Program-made: the position numbers and the translations under genes
Shown here: positions 1 to 10,513 of the stretch, piece by piece
Numbering within the stretch: the stretch's first letter is position 1
Layout: the number at the start of each line of letters is the position of its first letter
Notes under the pieces: generated by a model
What the model saw: only the letters and a program-made list of their open reading frames with translations
The model's database searches: none
Told to the model about the DNA's origin: nothing
DNA from: Morella rubra
Lineage: Eukaryota > Streptophyta > Magnoliopsida > Fagales > Myricaceae
Direction of reading: 5' to 3'
Length of the DNA stretch: 64,000 nucleotides
Assembly: GCA_003952965.2 (NCBI GenBank)
Contig: CM025853.1
Coordinates: 6,352,981 to 6,416,980, forward strand

Positions 1-9
1 GTGACAAGG

Positions 10-230
10 CTTATTACGTGAGTGTGTGTGAGTGGACGGTTTAGATTAAAAGATAGGTATCTGATGGCTGAAAAAAAGGTCTCGTCATGCAATGAAAAAT
101 TCAAATTGAACCCGACCCATATTACCCATTACCAACCCCTTTTTTCTTCTCCGTCTCTCTCTACTTCGACGCTCTCTCTCTCTCACCTCTCTCTCTCTCT
201 CTATCGCACCTCTCTGTCTCTCTCTCGCAC
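10..230 (+). repeat. Left arm of a long divergent inverted repeat
   Basis: This stretch matches the reverse complement of about 6770-6985. Shared words include GTGTGAGTGGAC, GATTAAAAGATAGG, ATCTGATGGCT and AAATTGAACC, followed on both sides by a CT-rich tract. The arms face each other across about 6.5 kb that contains the hAT element. The match runs almost to the window edge, so the outer end of this arm cannot be placed. It may be the terminal repeat of a larger element or a dispersed repeat present twice in opposite orientation. The short open frames here (for example 22-279) are low-complexity and are not called as genes. Confidence 0.6.
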
Positions 231-232
231 GG
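160..232. repeat. CT-rich microsatellite
   Basis: Runs of CTCTCT with interruptions. The facing arm near 6770-6830 carries the matching GAGAGA tract, so the microsatellite belongs to the repeated sequence. Confidence 0.8.
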
Positions 233-299
233 TATCAGGGTCTTTTGTAATATTTCACTTTTTGCCCATGGTTCTGTGAAATTTTCTAACAATAGTCTA

Positions 300-2321
300 T
301 GGATAAGTTTCAAAGATTATTCGGTGGAGGAGTTTTGATTGTTTTTGATTTCCTCTGTAAGGGTGTTTGCCCTTGCAATTTAGCCATGATTAGAGAAGGA
401 AGATTGGCATCAAGAGAAACCAGATGCTGCACGGCTCTGTCAAAGACCAGAAGTCTTTTGCCGCTTTTCCCATAACTTGTGCGACTTCTTCTCTATTTTA
501 GGTAGTCCAGGTTGGTTTACAGATGAGTCTGTCGATTAACATGCTGAGTGGTGAGCACTATCACTGTTGTTTTCCTTTATTGCACGTCATTTTATCAGCT
601 ACAGCCCGATCTTCAAAACAGGTTAGATTTGTGATGTTGGTTTTTCTGTTTTGGCCAGCACCCCAATGCAGAGATATGCTGGAAAAAAAACACTGGGGAG
701 TTGCAACAATTTAAGATTACCGCAATGACATTAGTCCCATGAGCTTTTCAGGCATTACTGGCAAGTGGCAAATCACAACACTGGCTTCAGAACGAAGTTA
801 AATCTGATCGGGAACCAGATGTGACAATCCTGTACTTATATTTCCAGTTCCAGTTGCTTCGAAATAAACCTACATGCTGGGTTTAGAATTGCAAGGGGGG
901 AAATTGGACGAAGGGGGTTGTGAGATATGCACATGCGTGGACTATCTGTTGCCTGATACTTGCTGAGCCCTGGATCTTGTTTACCCATAAAGCAAAACAC
1001 AACAATGTATTGATTGCCAAATAATGGGGCCACTCAACTGAGGTCACTTGGCATTTACAAAGGAGTTCTACAGAGCGTTACAAAACATTGCCTATAGTAA
1101 CCAGGCAGGTAGGAGTTTTTCCCTGATGATGCTCCAAGCAACACTGGATTCAATTAAACATGTATCAAGGTGGATTTGAACCATGTGTAAAATCCACTGA
1201 CATGGTAGAAATTCCCAGTTGAGCAAGGTGATCTCAGTCTTCGAAACTCGAAAAAGCATTGACAATCAAAAGCCAGAAAAACCAGTAAGTTCTAAATACC
1301 AAAAGATGTATTTCTAAAATCAGCAAGATTATTGCATCTGTCCCTCGGTGCTTTGCTCCCCAACATGAACCCATAAACAGAGCTTTATGACTTCTAGTTG
1401 CCACTTTTGAAACAACAGAAGTTCTCCAGGCTTGCAAACATAGCTCCTGTTGCCCAAGGGATAGAGCATAAGAAACCATATGAAGTGAGATAATATAAAA
1501 TCCAGAAAATGTAACAGAAGCATGCCTCCTCGCATAAAGTTTCTCGTCTCAAATGAAAGACAGATACTTTAACAAACAACAAAAATGCCCAAGAAGCAAT
1601 TTCACATGAATTTCACCCTGTTAAGAGCCTAACTACCGACAACTTACAAATACCATATAACATTAATTACATGAAGGTTTTTGGGGTTATCAATTAACCA
1701 AAGGGCCGTCTCAGTTGTACATTTCTGGAAATACAAGACAACTACACCATAAAAATTGCTTACAAAAGGATAAGAACTACACCATAGGAACTGTTTGCAA
1801 AATAACACAACCCATAGAAATGGTTCCTCACTGGGAATATTAAGCAAAACTGTACCACAAAAATTGCTTATCAAAAGAAACAACATCCCCTCACAAAGAG
1901 AGACTTCAAAAACGTAAAGCAAAATGTTTTTTTTTCCTACATGTCAGGAGAAAGAAAAAAATGCAATTGTAGTCTAAAATGAGCATAACTAATAATTTTT
2001 CTTTAATGTGGATGATCCCAAACCGATCGCTGAACTTTTTAGATATCATGTAATGTACATTGTAGTGCAGAACAGATGGCAACTGACATCCTCCATTGTC
2101 ACATAGCTATGGTTCTATAAGCAAACTTCTCCTTGAAATATAGACTACCTCTACTTTTGGCTCATATGCAAAAGAGAGAATTTAACTGCCAATAACTTTT
2201 CACAAGAAACCAACCAAAACTTGATCTCAGCAGGTTTGACAAGATGAACAGCCTTTCTGACTTTTCCTTCGTGTCATTACAATCCAACATAGCAAACTAC
2301 ACAAAGCTGCCATTCAATATG
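300..2321. other. No gene recognised; left flank of the hAT element
   Basis: Non-repetitive AT-rich sequence with only short open frames on both strands, none longer than 100 codons and none with a recognisable motif. The right flank of the hAT element (6306-6769) would have been continuous with it before the insertion. It could be intron or untranslated sequence of a gene lying off the window; nothing here decides this. Confidence 0.4.
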
Positions 2322-2329
2322 GCAGACAA
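2322..2329. repeat. Target-site duplication of hAT element, left copy
   Basis: GCAGACAA directly precedes the left inverted terminus and recurs exactly at 6298-6305. A length of 8 bp is the hallmark of hAT-superfamily insertion. Confidence 0.93.
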
Positions 2330-3038
2330 CAGGGGCGGAACTACACAGGGACAATGGGGGGCAGCCGCCCCCCATCGCCTGAAAATTTCAAAATTTTTTT
2401 TTTTTTTTTTTTTTTTATATTAGTATAAAGCCCAGCCCGCCCCCTTAAGCCTAGCCCGCCCCCCCCCAGCCCCTAATGCGTGCCCGGCCCCCAAAGCCCA
2501 GCCCGGCCTTTTTTTTTTTATTTTTTTTAAAAAAAAAAAAAAAATCAGCGGTGAAACAGCGCCGTTTCACCCTGGTTTAATTTCCCCTCAATTTCCCTCT
2601 TCTCCCCGACGCCAACTCTCAGTCTCAGCTCTCTCACTCTCACTCTCTCACTCCCCACCTCCCGACGCCAGTGGCCAGCCTCGCCTCCCGCCGGCCGACG
2701 CCAGCCTCCAGCGGTCAACGGCAGCCTCTCGAGTCCCCCTCTCACTCTGCCTCTCTCTCTGGCTGCCTGCCTCTCCCTCTCAACTTCCCTCTCTCACTCT
2801 CCCTCTCTCTCTCTACCTCTCCTCCTCCAAGGCTCCAACGGCAACAGTTCAACTTTGTGTCTTTCTCTCTCTCCGGCTCTCTTCTTTCTCTAGCCTCCAA
2901 GACTCCAAGACGTATACGGTACACTGACAGCCGACACCATAAAATTTTAAAATAGTTAGGTTATTGTGAATTTGATAATTTTTTTAGTAAAGAGATATGA
3001 ATTTGATTAGTAATATGTGAATTTAATTATGAATTTGT

Positions 3039-3480
3039 GAATTTGATTATGTTTATATTAAACAGATTATGCATTTGATTAGGTTATGGTGAATTTGATT
3101 ATTTTCTATTAAAGAGATTATGAATTTAATTAGTAATTTGTCAATTGGATTATGAATTTGATAATGAATATTTGAATTTGATTATGTTTATATTAAACAG
3201 ATTATTTATTTGATTAGGTTATGGTGAATTTGATTATTTTTCTATTAAAGAGATTATGAATTTAATTAGGGATTTGTGAATTTTATTATGAATTTGATAA
3301 TGAATATTTGAATTTGATTATGTTTATATTAAACAGATTATTTATTTGATTAGGTGAATTTGAGAATTCAAACAGATTATTTATTTGATTAGTTATTGTA
3401 AATTTAATTATTTTTCTATTAAAGAGATTATGAATTTGATTAGGGATTTGTGAATTTTATTATGAATTTGATTAGGATTA
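3039..3480 (+). repeat. Tandem repeat of about 135 bp inside the hAT element
   Basis: A unit beginning GAATTTGATTATGTTTATAT starts at 3039, 3174 and 3310, giving periods of 135 and 136 bp. The third unit carries an internal partial duplication (AAACAGATTATTTATTTG occurs twice). Flanking sequence at 2940-3040 and 3480-3560 continues the same AT-rich GAATTTGAT motif in a degenerate form. It lies between the leader and the transposase start. Confidence 0.8.
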
Positions 3481-3690
3481 TTGATGAATATTTGATTAGA
3501 GTTTAATTAAGATTATTAAATGTTTGTGAATTTGTGATGAATTTATTTTAATTATTGATGAATAATATGATGAATTATTGATGATATATGAATTATTGAT
3601 GATTGTGCATTATATTGAAATTGTGATTAGGACTAGGTTGTGGTGAAATTAGATTGATGAATTTTATTTTTGTTTTGTTTTATTTAGATA

Positions 3691-6178
3691 ATGGATAAGT
3701 TTTTGATAAAGAAGCCAGCCAGCATAGGGTCGTCTAATACTCCTAACGTGGCTGCTATTTCTGAAACGAATACTAGTTCAAAAAGACCTCGTATTGAATT
3801 TAGTGAGGATGATATTGTTGCTGACCCAGGGTTACGTAAACCCATTGAAGAATATGATGTTGGGATTAGGATCAGTTCGTAGAGAGTATTTGATCAAAGG
3901 TCCTTGTCAACCATTTGGCCATGATTTTCCCAAGAAGCAATATGGGAAAACAATGAGGGGTTTTAGGGAGTTATGGTTCAAAAATAATGTGTGGTTGGAA
4001 TATAGTGTATCAAAGGACAAGGTGTATTGCTTGTGGTGTTATCTATTTAGGCAAGCTAGAGGAGGAAAATCTGGGGGAGATGTGTTTACATCTATGGGAT
4101 TTAGCAATTGGAAAAAGGCAGTGGAGGTTTTTCGTGAGCATGTTGGTGACTGTAATAGTGCTCACAATGATTGCTAGAAGAAAATGTGAAGCATTCAAAA
4201 TCAGCGACAAAGTGTGTCGCACGTGTTATCCGTATGGGTCTGATGAAGAGAAAGCTTATCGTATTCGTTTGACAGCGATTTTAGATTGCATTCGTCATCT
4301 TTTGGGCAAGGATTAGCTTTTCGTGGTCATGATGAGTCTGAGAGTTCAATGAGGAAGGGCAATTTTCTTGAGCTTTTGGAATGGTACAGCTTACGTAAGA
4401 AAAAGGTTGTCCACACTTGGCCATAATGCTCCGGAAACAACCAAATGACTTCTCCTAAAACTCAGAAGGAATTGGTCAGTGCTGTGCAGCGGAGACCACA
4501 CTTGCCATCATTAAAGATATTGGGGACAGTTTTATTTCTCTTATGGTTGATGAGTCTCGAGATAATTCAGTGAAGGAGCAAATGGCAGTGGTTTTGAGAT
4601 ATGTGAACAAACATGGACAGGTGATAGAAAGGTTTATTGGTGTGGAACATGTTACCGATACTTGCTCCCAATCTTTGAAAAATGCTATAGACAAATTGTT
4701 TGCAAGACATGGGTTATCAATATCCAAGTTGAGAGGTCAAGGGTATGATGGGGCATCAAACATGCGAGGCGAGTTCAATGGGTTGAAGTCTCTCATTTTG
4801 AGGGAGAATCCTTCTGCTACTTATATTCATTGTTTTGCTCACCAACTTCAATTGGTTATTGTGGCTACTGCAAAGAATAACATCAAAGTTTGTGATTTTT
4901 TCTCTTACACTATGACGATTGTGAATATAGTCGGAGCTTCTTGTAAAAGGAAAGATTCTCTTCGGCAAAGTCAACATGAGAAGATAGTGGAGCTATTGGA
5001 TAAGGGAGACATTAGTAGTGGAAGGGGCAAAAATCAAGAAACTAGTCTTGCACGACCAGGTGATACTCGTTGGGGTTCATACCACATTACAATAATGGTC
5101 TCTTCAGTATGTGGTCAGCAGTGTTGGATGTGCTTGAAAACATAGCAGAGGATGGCACTTGCATAGAACAAAGATCCACGGCTCTGGGTATACTGGATAA
5201 TATTCAAAGCTTCGACTATATATTCACTTTGCATTTGTTGAGAAATAATGGGAATTACAAATGAATTGTCACAGGTAATCACAAACACTAATTTTTATTT
5301 AAAATTATTCATTATGCATTTGTTGAGAAATATAATGAGAATTACTAATGAATTGTCACAGGCCTTACAACGAAAGGATCAAGACATTGTTAATGCTATG
5401 AATTTGGTTGGAATTGTGAAGCGTCGGTTGCAGGATTTGAGGGAGAAGGAATGGGATGAATTTTTGGAAGAAGTCAAACCTTTTGTATGAATAATTCTAT
5501 CATTGTGCCCAATATGGAAGACATTATTCCAACTCGTGGTCGGGCTCGGCATGGAGGGCAAAAATTACTTATTTGCATCGTTTTCGTGTGGAAGTGTTTT
5601 GCCATGTTATTGATTTGATCGCTCAGGAGATGGATAATCGTTTTACAGAAGCAAGTACGGAGTTACTTTTTTGTATAGCATGTCTTGATCCAAGAACTCA
5701 TTCTCAGCGTTTGATCATGCAAGTTACTTCGTCTTGCTGAGCTTTATCCAGAAGATTTCTCAGTAATTGATCGTGTTATACTTAGAGATCAACTTCGAAA
5801 CTACATTTATGATATGAGAAGTCATGATGCTTTTTCTGAGCTTCAAGATATTGAGGTCTTGCTGTGAAGATGGTTAAGACAAGAAAGCATACTCTATATC
5901 CATTGGTTTATCAGCTTATTGAGTTGGCATTGGTCTTACCAATTGCGACTGCAACCGTTGAGAGAGTTTCTGCAATGAAGTTAATTAAAACTGACTTGCG
6001 TAATAAGATGGGAGACGAATGGATGAATGATAGTTTGGTGGTATACATCGAGAAGAAATTTTTGAAACTATTGAGAACGAAGTTATTTTACAACGTTTTC
6101 AGAATATGCAGTCCCGTAGGATCCAATTGCACCTCTCAGTATCAGCAAATAGTACGGTATTGTATTTTAATATTTTAG
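3691..6178 (+). pseudogene. hAT transposase (TTF-type zinc finger / hAT dimerisation), frameshifted
   Basis: The start at 3691 opens a serine-rich, lysine-containing N-terminus (MDKFLIKK). The frame is lost near 3870-3880 and resumes in the next frame at the zinc-finger region (PFGHDFPKK, WCYLF; about 3890-4050). It shifts again near 4170 and between 4316 and 4480. The longest intact block, 4543-5145, has hAT hallmarks in order: VDESRD, GYDGASNMRG, YIHCFAHQLQL and DTRWGSY. After more breaks, 5864-6178 holds the C-terminal dimerisation motif (LALVLPIATATVERVSAMK, LRNKMGD). In this family the protein binds the ends and catalyses cut-and-paste transposition in the nucleus. At least five frame breaks are visible, so no functional product is expected. 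A small in-frame loss (one residue before SAMK) is also likely. Confidence 0.9.
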
Positions 6179-6297
6179 TCCTTAATTTTTTATATTTTAA
6201 CTCTAAGATATTTTTTTGCATTACGTAGTGAATTTTTTTTTTGTCATTTTTCTTAGAAGTTTGACCCCCTTCAATTGTATTCCTGGTTCCGCCACTG

Positions 6298-6305
6298 GCA
6301 GACAA
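6298..6305. repeat. Target-site duplication of hAT element, right copy
   Basis: GCAGACAA, identical to 2322-2329, directly follows the right terminus. Confidence 0.93.
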
Positions 6306-6769
6306 CACAAACTTATCTGTACTATGTAAAAAATCTTTCGCATTAACTGAAGCACCTAAGCTATTTCTAGGTCAATTTAATTGCAACCTGTATTCTGATA
6401 GGGAAGAATGATTCACCATTTGTTATATCCCAACCTCATCGAAGCAAAACGTGGGAGGGATCTCTTATATCAGCTATCCAAAGCAGGGAAATAGAAAACT
6501 AGTTGCTGACAAATGAACTTAACGAAGAGAAAATCCAAAGTAGTCTCAAACGATAGATTTCTTTCTAGATGAAGTCATGGAGGTCAATTGTATTGCATAT
6601 TTCCAATGAATAATAGGCTATTCTCCAATTAAAAGCCATAGCCAAATTTCTTTATAACTAGTTGTAACCAAATTCAACAGGCACAAAAAAAAAAAAAATA
6701 CGCCTAAAAATTAACAAAAAAGAAAACAACCTTGGAGGATCATCTGAGCTTCTCCTTCCCACTGCTCTA
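6306..6769. other. No gene recognised; right flank of the hAT element
   Basis: AT-rich unique sequence continuing the pre-insertion locus. No open frame with recognisable content was seen. Confidence 0.4.
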
Positions 6770-6985
6770 GAGAGAGAGAGGTGCGATAGAGAGAAAGAAC
6801 GTCGAAGTAGAGAGAGACAGAGAAGAAACGGGTTGGGTCTTTTAAAAAGGGGTCGGTAATGGTAATATGGGTCTGGTTCAATTTGAGTTTTCATTAAATG
6901 AGGTCGTCTTTTTTTAGCCATCAGATGCCTATCTTTTAATCTCAACTGTCCACTCACACATACTCACAAAATAAGCGTTCGTACA
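6770..6985 (-). repeat. Right arm of the long divergent inverted repeat
   Basis: Read on the minus strand it matches 10-230, including GTGTGAGTGGACAGTTGAG, GATTAAAAGATAGGCATCTG and the CT-rich tract. The outer similarity extends to about GCTTATT on each side and then fades. Confidence 0.6.
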
Positions 6986-7104
6986 ATAACCGAACCGGAG
7001 AGAGAGATGGAGATTTTTGTCTAACCCCTTCACTCACTTAAGGCATGTTCTTTTTTTTTTCTTCAATCTATCCATTATGCACATTACACTACTTACAATA
7101 AATT

Positions 7105-7295
7105 ACGGTGGTGTTCGTCTGTCAAAATTTTGGGGTATTGAAAATTTTGAGTATTAAAGTTGGTGAAAAAATAAAGAGAGATGATTAAAATTAATTTTTT
7201 ATATTTATTTGAGTGAAAAGTAATAATTTGATGAGAGAGAATTTTGAAGAATTATTTTTATTGAGTTGGAAATTTTGGGTGCCAAACACGCCGCA
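7105..7295. mobile_element. MITE-like AT-rich inverted-repeat element
   Basis: The left end (GGTGGTGTTCGTCTGTCAAA) and the right end, reverse complemented (GCGGCGTGTTTGGCACCCAA), are imperfect inverted repeats around an AT-rich core with no coding capacity. Internal words (AAATTTTGGG, GTGAAAAAATAAAGAGAG) also occur in 8278-8496, so the two look like the same family. It lies about 125 bp beyond the stop codon of the Di19-like gene. No clear target-site duplication was found. Confidence 0.5.
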
Positions 7296-7418
7296 TAGTT
7301 CCTTTGATGTAACTACAACAACTAGCACATTTATATGCATCAGCTTCTTCCATCTTATCCTTTGGTTCTCATTCCTAATATAAGATCGCGACGACTCTGC
7401 TAAGCATAACCCTTTAAC

Positions 7419-8069
7419 TCACAAGTTATCATCGAGGACAGTGGATAACAACAGTCCCTGCACAAACTCACATTTCCGAGTCTTCTCCTCTTGGTCTTTA
7501 TCTGATAACGGAGACTGTTCTGCATTTCTTTCCAAGAAATCATCCTTCGAGCTTTCTTTTACTAAGGTTGCTTCCACCAATGACCGAGTCTGAACACTCA
7601 CAGATTCATCGACGATAGATGCATTATACATAAACGATGACAACAAAGGATCAGGTTCTGTACTTGAGGAGACAATGCAAGCGGATCCTCCAAAGAGGGA
7701 TGGAAAACTTCGTTCTCTCAACTCTTTCCTCAATAGAGCAAACGTAGAATTAGAACCACCTTGACGATATCTCCTCTTCCGCTGCACCTTTAGAAAACTC
7801 CCGTGTTGTGTTGTAACATGCCCAACAATATCCATTCCAACCTTCTTTGCACAAATTGGACAAACCCCATTCTTGGCTTCCACGGGATGCTCCTCGTCGA
7901 TGCGGCAACAAAGCCCAACGAGGTCATAATCTTCAGCGCAAAACGGGCACAGGAACTCGGTCCTCGAGTCGTCTTCCCCATCAATTTCTTCATGCATTCC
8001 TCCAAAGCACAGATCCGATCGAGACTGGTAGCGCTTTGCGAGACGAGTGGTCCACGAATCGGAGTCCAT
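7419..8069 (-). CDS. Di19-type (dehydration-induced 19) zinc-binding protein, single exon
   Basis: The 216-codon frame is uninterrupted. It starts with MDSDSWTTRL in a good context (GAAATGG) and ends LDDNL, as Di19 proteins do. Residues about 40-95 form the Di19 zinc-binding domain, with FLCPFC, CCRIDEEHPVEAKNGVCPIC and GHVTTQHG supplying paired Cys/His ligands. A basic stretch (KVQRKRRYR) follows as a likely nuclear signal. The C-terminal part (about 185-216) matches the family's conserved tail. Known members are nuclear transcriptional regulators in drought, salt and light responses. Length is normal for the family (about 200-230). As far as I recall, characterised Di19 genes are split by several introns; this copy has none, so a retrocopy is possible. 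No damage to key residues is visible. Confidence 0.88.
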   Translation of the reverse strand: MDSDSWTTRLAKRYQSRSDLCFGGMHEEIDGEDDSRTEFLCPFCAEDYDLVGLCCRIDEEHPVEAKNGVCPICAKKVGMDIVGHVTTQHGSFLKVQRKRRYRQGGSNSTFALLRKELRERSFPSLFGGSACIVSSSTEPDPLLSSFMYNASIVDESVSVQTRSLVEATLVKESSKDDFLERNAEQSPLSDKDQEEKTRKCEFVQGLLLSTVLDDNL

Positions 8070-8270
8070 TTCCGATGCCTGGGGACCCGAAGAGTGCTAG
8101 AGAAGATTTTGTGTTGGATATACAATTTGGCAGTTCCAAAGAGAATTTGAGGACTGGCGATTAACCCTTTGTGAAACCCTAGAAAAGACGAAGAAAAAGC
8201 CGGGTAAAAGGGGTATGCGAGGAAGGAACGACAAAATGCGCACACAGGGTGAGAGAGCAAAGAGACTCTC
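8070..8270 (-). promoter_or_regulatory. Probable 5' leader of the Di19-like gene
   Basis: Upstream of the start codon on the minus strand is a pyrimidine-rich leader with TCTAGGGTTTCAC, a motif common in plant 5' untranslated regions, and a CTCTTTGCTCTCTC tract. It stops where the MITE at 8278 begins, so the promoter must overlap or lie beyond that element. No TATA box was placed with confidence. Confidence 0.4.
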
Positions 8271-8277
8271 TCACTTA

Positions 8278-8496
8278 GGTAGTGTTTGTTTTGGAGTGTT
8301 TGGAAATTTTGGGTACAGGAGCCGGTGAAAAAGTGAAAATATTTTATGGGAGTCGGTGAAAAAGTGAAGAGAGAGAAGATTTGAATGAATATTATAATAA
8401 AAAATAATTATTTGATGTAGAAAATGAGATTATTTTATAATTTTTTAATCAAGCCGAAATTTTAGGGTGCCAAAATTTTGGGAAACAAACGCCCCC
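8278..8496. mobile_element. MITE in the promoter-proximal region of the Di19-like gene
   Basis: The left end GGTAGTGTTTGTTT and the right end AAACAAACGCCCCC form an inverted repeat. The flanks read TTA on the left and TAA on the right. The core is AT-rich with a short internal repeat (GGTGAAAAAGTGAA twice) and no coding frame. Size (219 bp) and 3-bp flanks resemble PIF/Harbinger-derived (Tourist-like) MITEs, but the flanking triplets are not an exact direct repeat, so the superfamily is uncertain. Confidence 0.6.
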
Positions 8497-8617
8497 TAAA
8501 TTTTATCAGTCCAACCAAGTTCAAGAAAAAAGGGACCAAACGTATGCCAGGCTAGTCCTGTGAGGAGCCGAGCAAAGGCGGACACCGGAGACTCTATGAC
8601 ATCTCCAGATTCATACT

Positions 8618-8782
8618 ATGCAGCGTTTTGCATTTCAAAATTTTAATAAAATTTTATTTTTATGTAACACTTTGAAATTTTACTTTAATTTTTATCACTC
8701 ATTTATCGATTGTAATACTATCTTTTTTTAACTCCAACACAAAATTTTATTGTTAAAATTTTGAAACCAAACACAATGTAAA
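8618..8782. mobile_element. MITE-like insertion inside unit U0
   Basis: The left end (GCGTTTTGCATTTCAAAATT) and the right end, reverse complemented (TTGTGTTTGGTTTCAAAATT), form an imperfect inverted repeat that continues into AAAATTTT on both sides. The equivalent place in unit U2 (about 17215-17265) lacks this insert, which supports an insertion after the units duplicated. No clear duplication of target bases was seen. Confidence 0.5.
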
Positions 8783-10194
8783 TTCTGACCCAATATATAG
8801 TCTTATCCAACTGCTAGAGGGAGTAAAAAAAAAAAATTGGTTGGTTTTTTAACAACAAGGGGGTCTCGGGTAAGAAATACATATATTTCAAATATCGAAC
8901 TTTATTTTTGTAAATTAAGACATTCAAGCATGAGTGACTACTAATTATTTAGCTTATATTTAAATTACACTTCAATTATATTTGGACCAAAAAATAAATA
9001 GTTTGGAGTAACTATTAGATAATATAATTTAAATAATAAAATGTAACTCTTCCTAATAGTTTAAGTTTTTGAGATAGACGGCGATTTCATAGTATAAGAT
9101 TTCATGTGTATAAATTCGATACTCTATCTCATTTTTTTAATAAATATTACATTTGTTGTGCCTATTAATTGAAGGGGAGTCCGACCTATATATATTAAGA
9201 AAAATATAATAAAATATAACATAAATAATAAACTTTATCTCTTCTTAACAACTTATTGTTTAAGTTTTTTTAAGAAGTATAATAGTTTCATATGGTATAT
9301 TAGACTAAAGGGATACTACTAGTTACTAGTAGTGCATCCCTTGCATTTCTAGGTTACTCTATATACTACACAGTGTATGACATAGCTATCATCCAACAAA
9401 TACAGTTTAAGATTTGACAATAAAAAAAAAGAAAAAAAGGTTACAGTTAAGATTTATCTGCTTTTTCTTTTCTTTTCTTTTTGGTACGTAATATTTTGAG
9501 TTTCCTTGTTGTACAGCATGGTATACGCAGGTCATCGGCTGCAATGAAAAATGCTACCACACTTGTTTGATATATAGCCAAGGCAATGATCCCCGACAAC
9601 TTTGCAGGGTGATCACTTCTATAGTTCTATTCAGCAAACCGTCTAAAGTTGGACCTGACCTCGGCCATGCATCTATTGCTCGAGTTTGGTCCAATCGAAG
9701 TACCAAGTTCACGTAGAAAAAAAACAAAAGTACCAAGTTCAGAACATCCTGCACTGCTACAGCCTACATGCGAATATAATTAGCCCACAGCAAGGTGTCA
9801 CACACAAAATCTCAGCGTCGGGTTGGCTCTTTGGGACCAAAACCATTTAACCCAGTGGGATAAGTCAGGTTATGACATTAGCCTCTTGATAAAGTCTTCT
9901 TAAGTTAATTAGGAGGATTTAATTTTTTTTTTTTTTTTTCCATTTTGTTTTCCATTCGTGCGTTTAGAACGAGGTAAGACTTTGCTTAGAAACTATTTCT
10001 CCACCGTCGATTTCTTCCCCAACATCTTTCTTGGCTTTTTTTCCTTTATCTTTTTGTGTGTTTTGGTGTTTTGTAGGTGCTCTTTTTTTTTTTTTTACTT
10101 TCTTTTTTCAATTTCTTTTCGAGGCTCGAGGAACTAATGAAGAAAGAGGAGATTCAGACTTGGGTCTAAAGGCTGGTGTCCAGGAAAAGATCAT

Positions 10195-10513
10195 ACGTGG
10201 GCCAGGGTGAATCCACTCCTTCCGGCCCAATCATTCAGGCCTCTCTCATTAACGAGTTTTTCATGGGCTAAAAAGACTGTAGACTTGGAGCCCATAGGGT
10301 CCATTAACAAACCAGATCTCGTATACGCACAACTTTTTTCACCCTCTCTAATTGTCAAAAACGTATCATAAATTGGGAACTCATCTTAATATTGACCAAA
10401 TCGATTTAAGCCTCTGAATTTAAAAAAAAAAAAACACACACACACACACATTTATTTCAATACCTATGCGTCAAATTACATCTAGGTCCTTGAAACAAAG
10501 GGCCCATGGGCCC
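10195..10513. promoter_or_regulatory. Cluster of GGCCCA / TGGGCC motifs in U0
   Basis: GTGGGCC, CGGCCCAATC, CATGGGCT, GAGCCCATAG and GGGCCCATGGGCCC fall within about 320 bp. GGCCCA-type 'site II' motifs are known TCP-factor binding sites in plant promoters. The cluster recurs in U2 (about 18110-18480). Whether it drives any transcript is unknown. Confidence 0.25.

Larger units (their letters stand above)
2330..6297 (+). mobile_element. hAT-superfamily DNA transposon, complete ends, broken coding region
   Basis: The left end reads CAGGGGCGGAAC and the right end, reverse complemented, reads CAGTGGCGGAAC, an imperfect terminal inverted repeat of the CAGnGGCGGA type common in plant hAT elements. 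Exact 8-bp duplications GCAGACAA lie immediately outside both ends, so the 3968-bp borders are seen directly. Inside, in order, are a C-rich stretch with long T and A runs (about 2380-2550), a CT-rich leader (2580-2900), a minisatellite (3039-3480) and a zinc-finger-type hAT transposase (3691-6178). The perfect duplication suggests a not very old insertion. The transposase frameshifts mean this copy could move only with enzyme supplied by a relative. Confidence 0.93.

Noticed and set aside
22..279. 85-codon plus-strand frame at the window start
   Set aside because: Ser/Leu-rich product of a CT microsatellite inside a repeat; the facing repeat arm gives a similar low-complexity frame.
3039..3480. 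Possible CRISPR-like array
   Set aside because: Units are about 135 bp, contiguous with no unique spacers, AT-rich and inside a plant hAT transposon.
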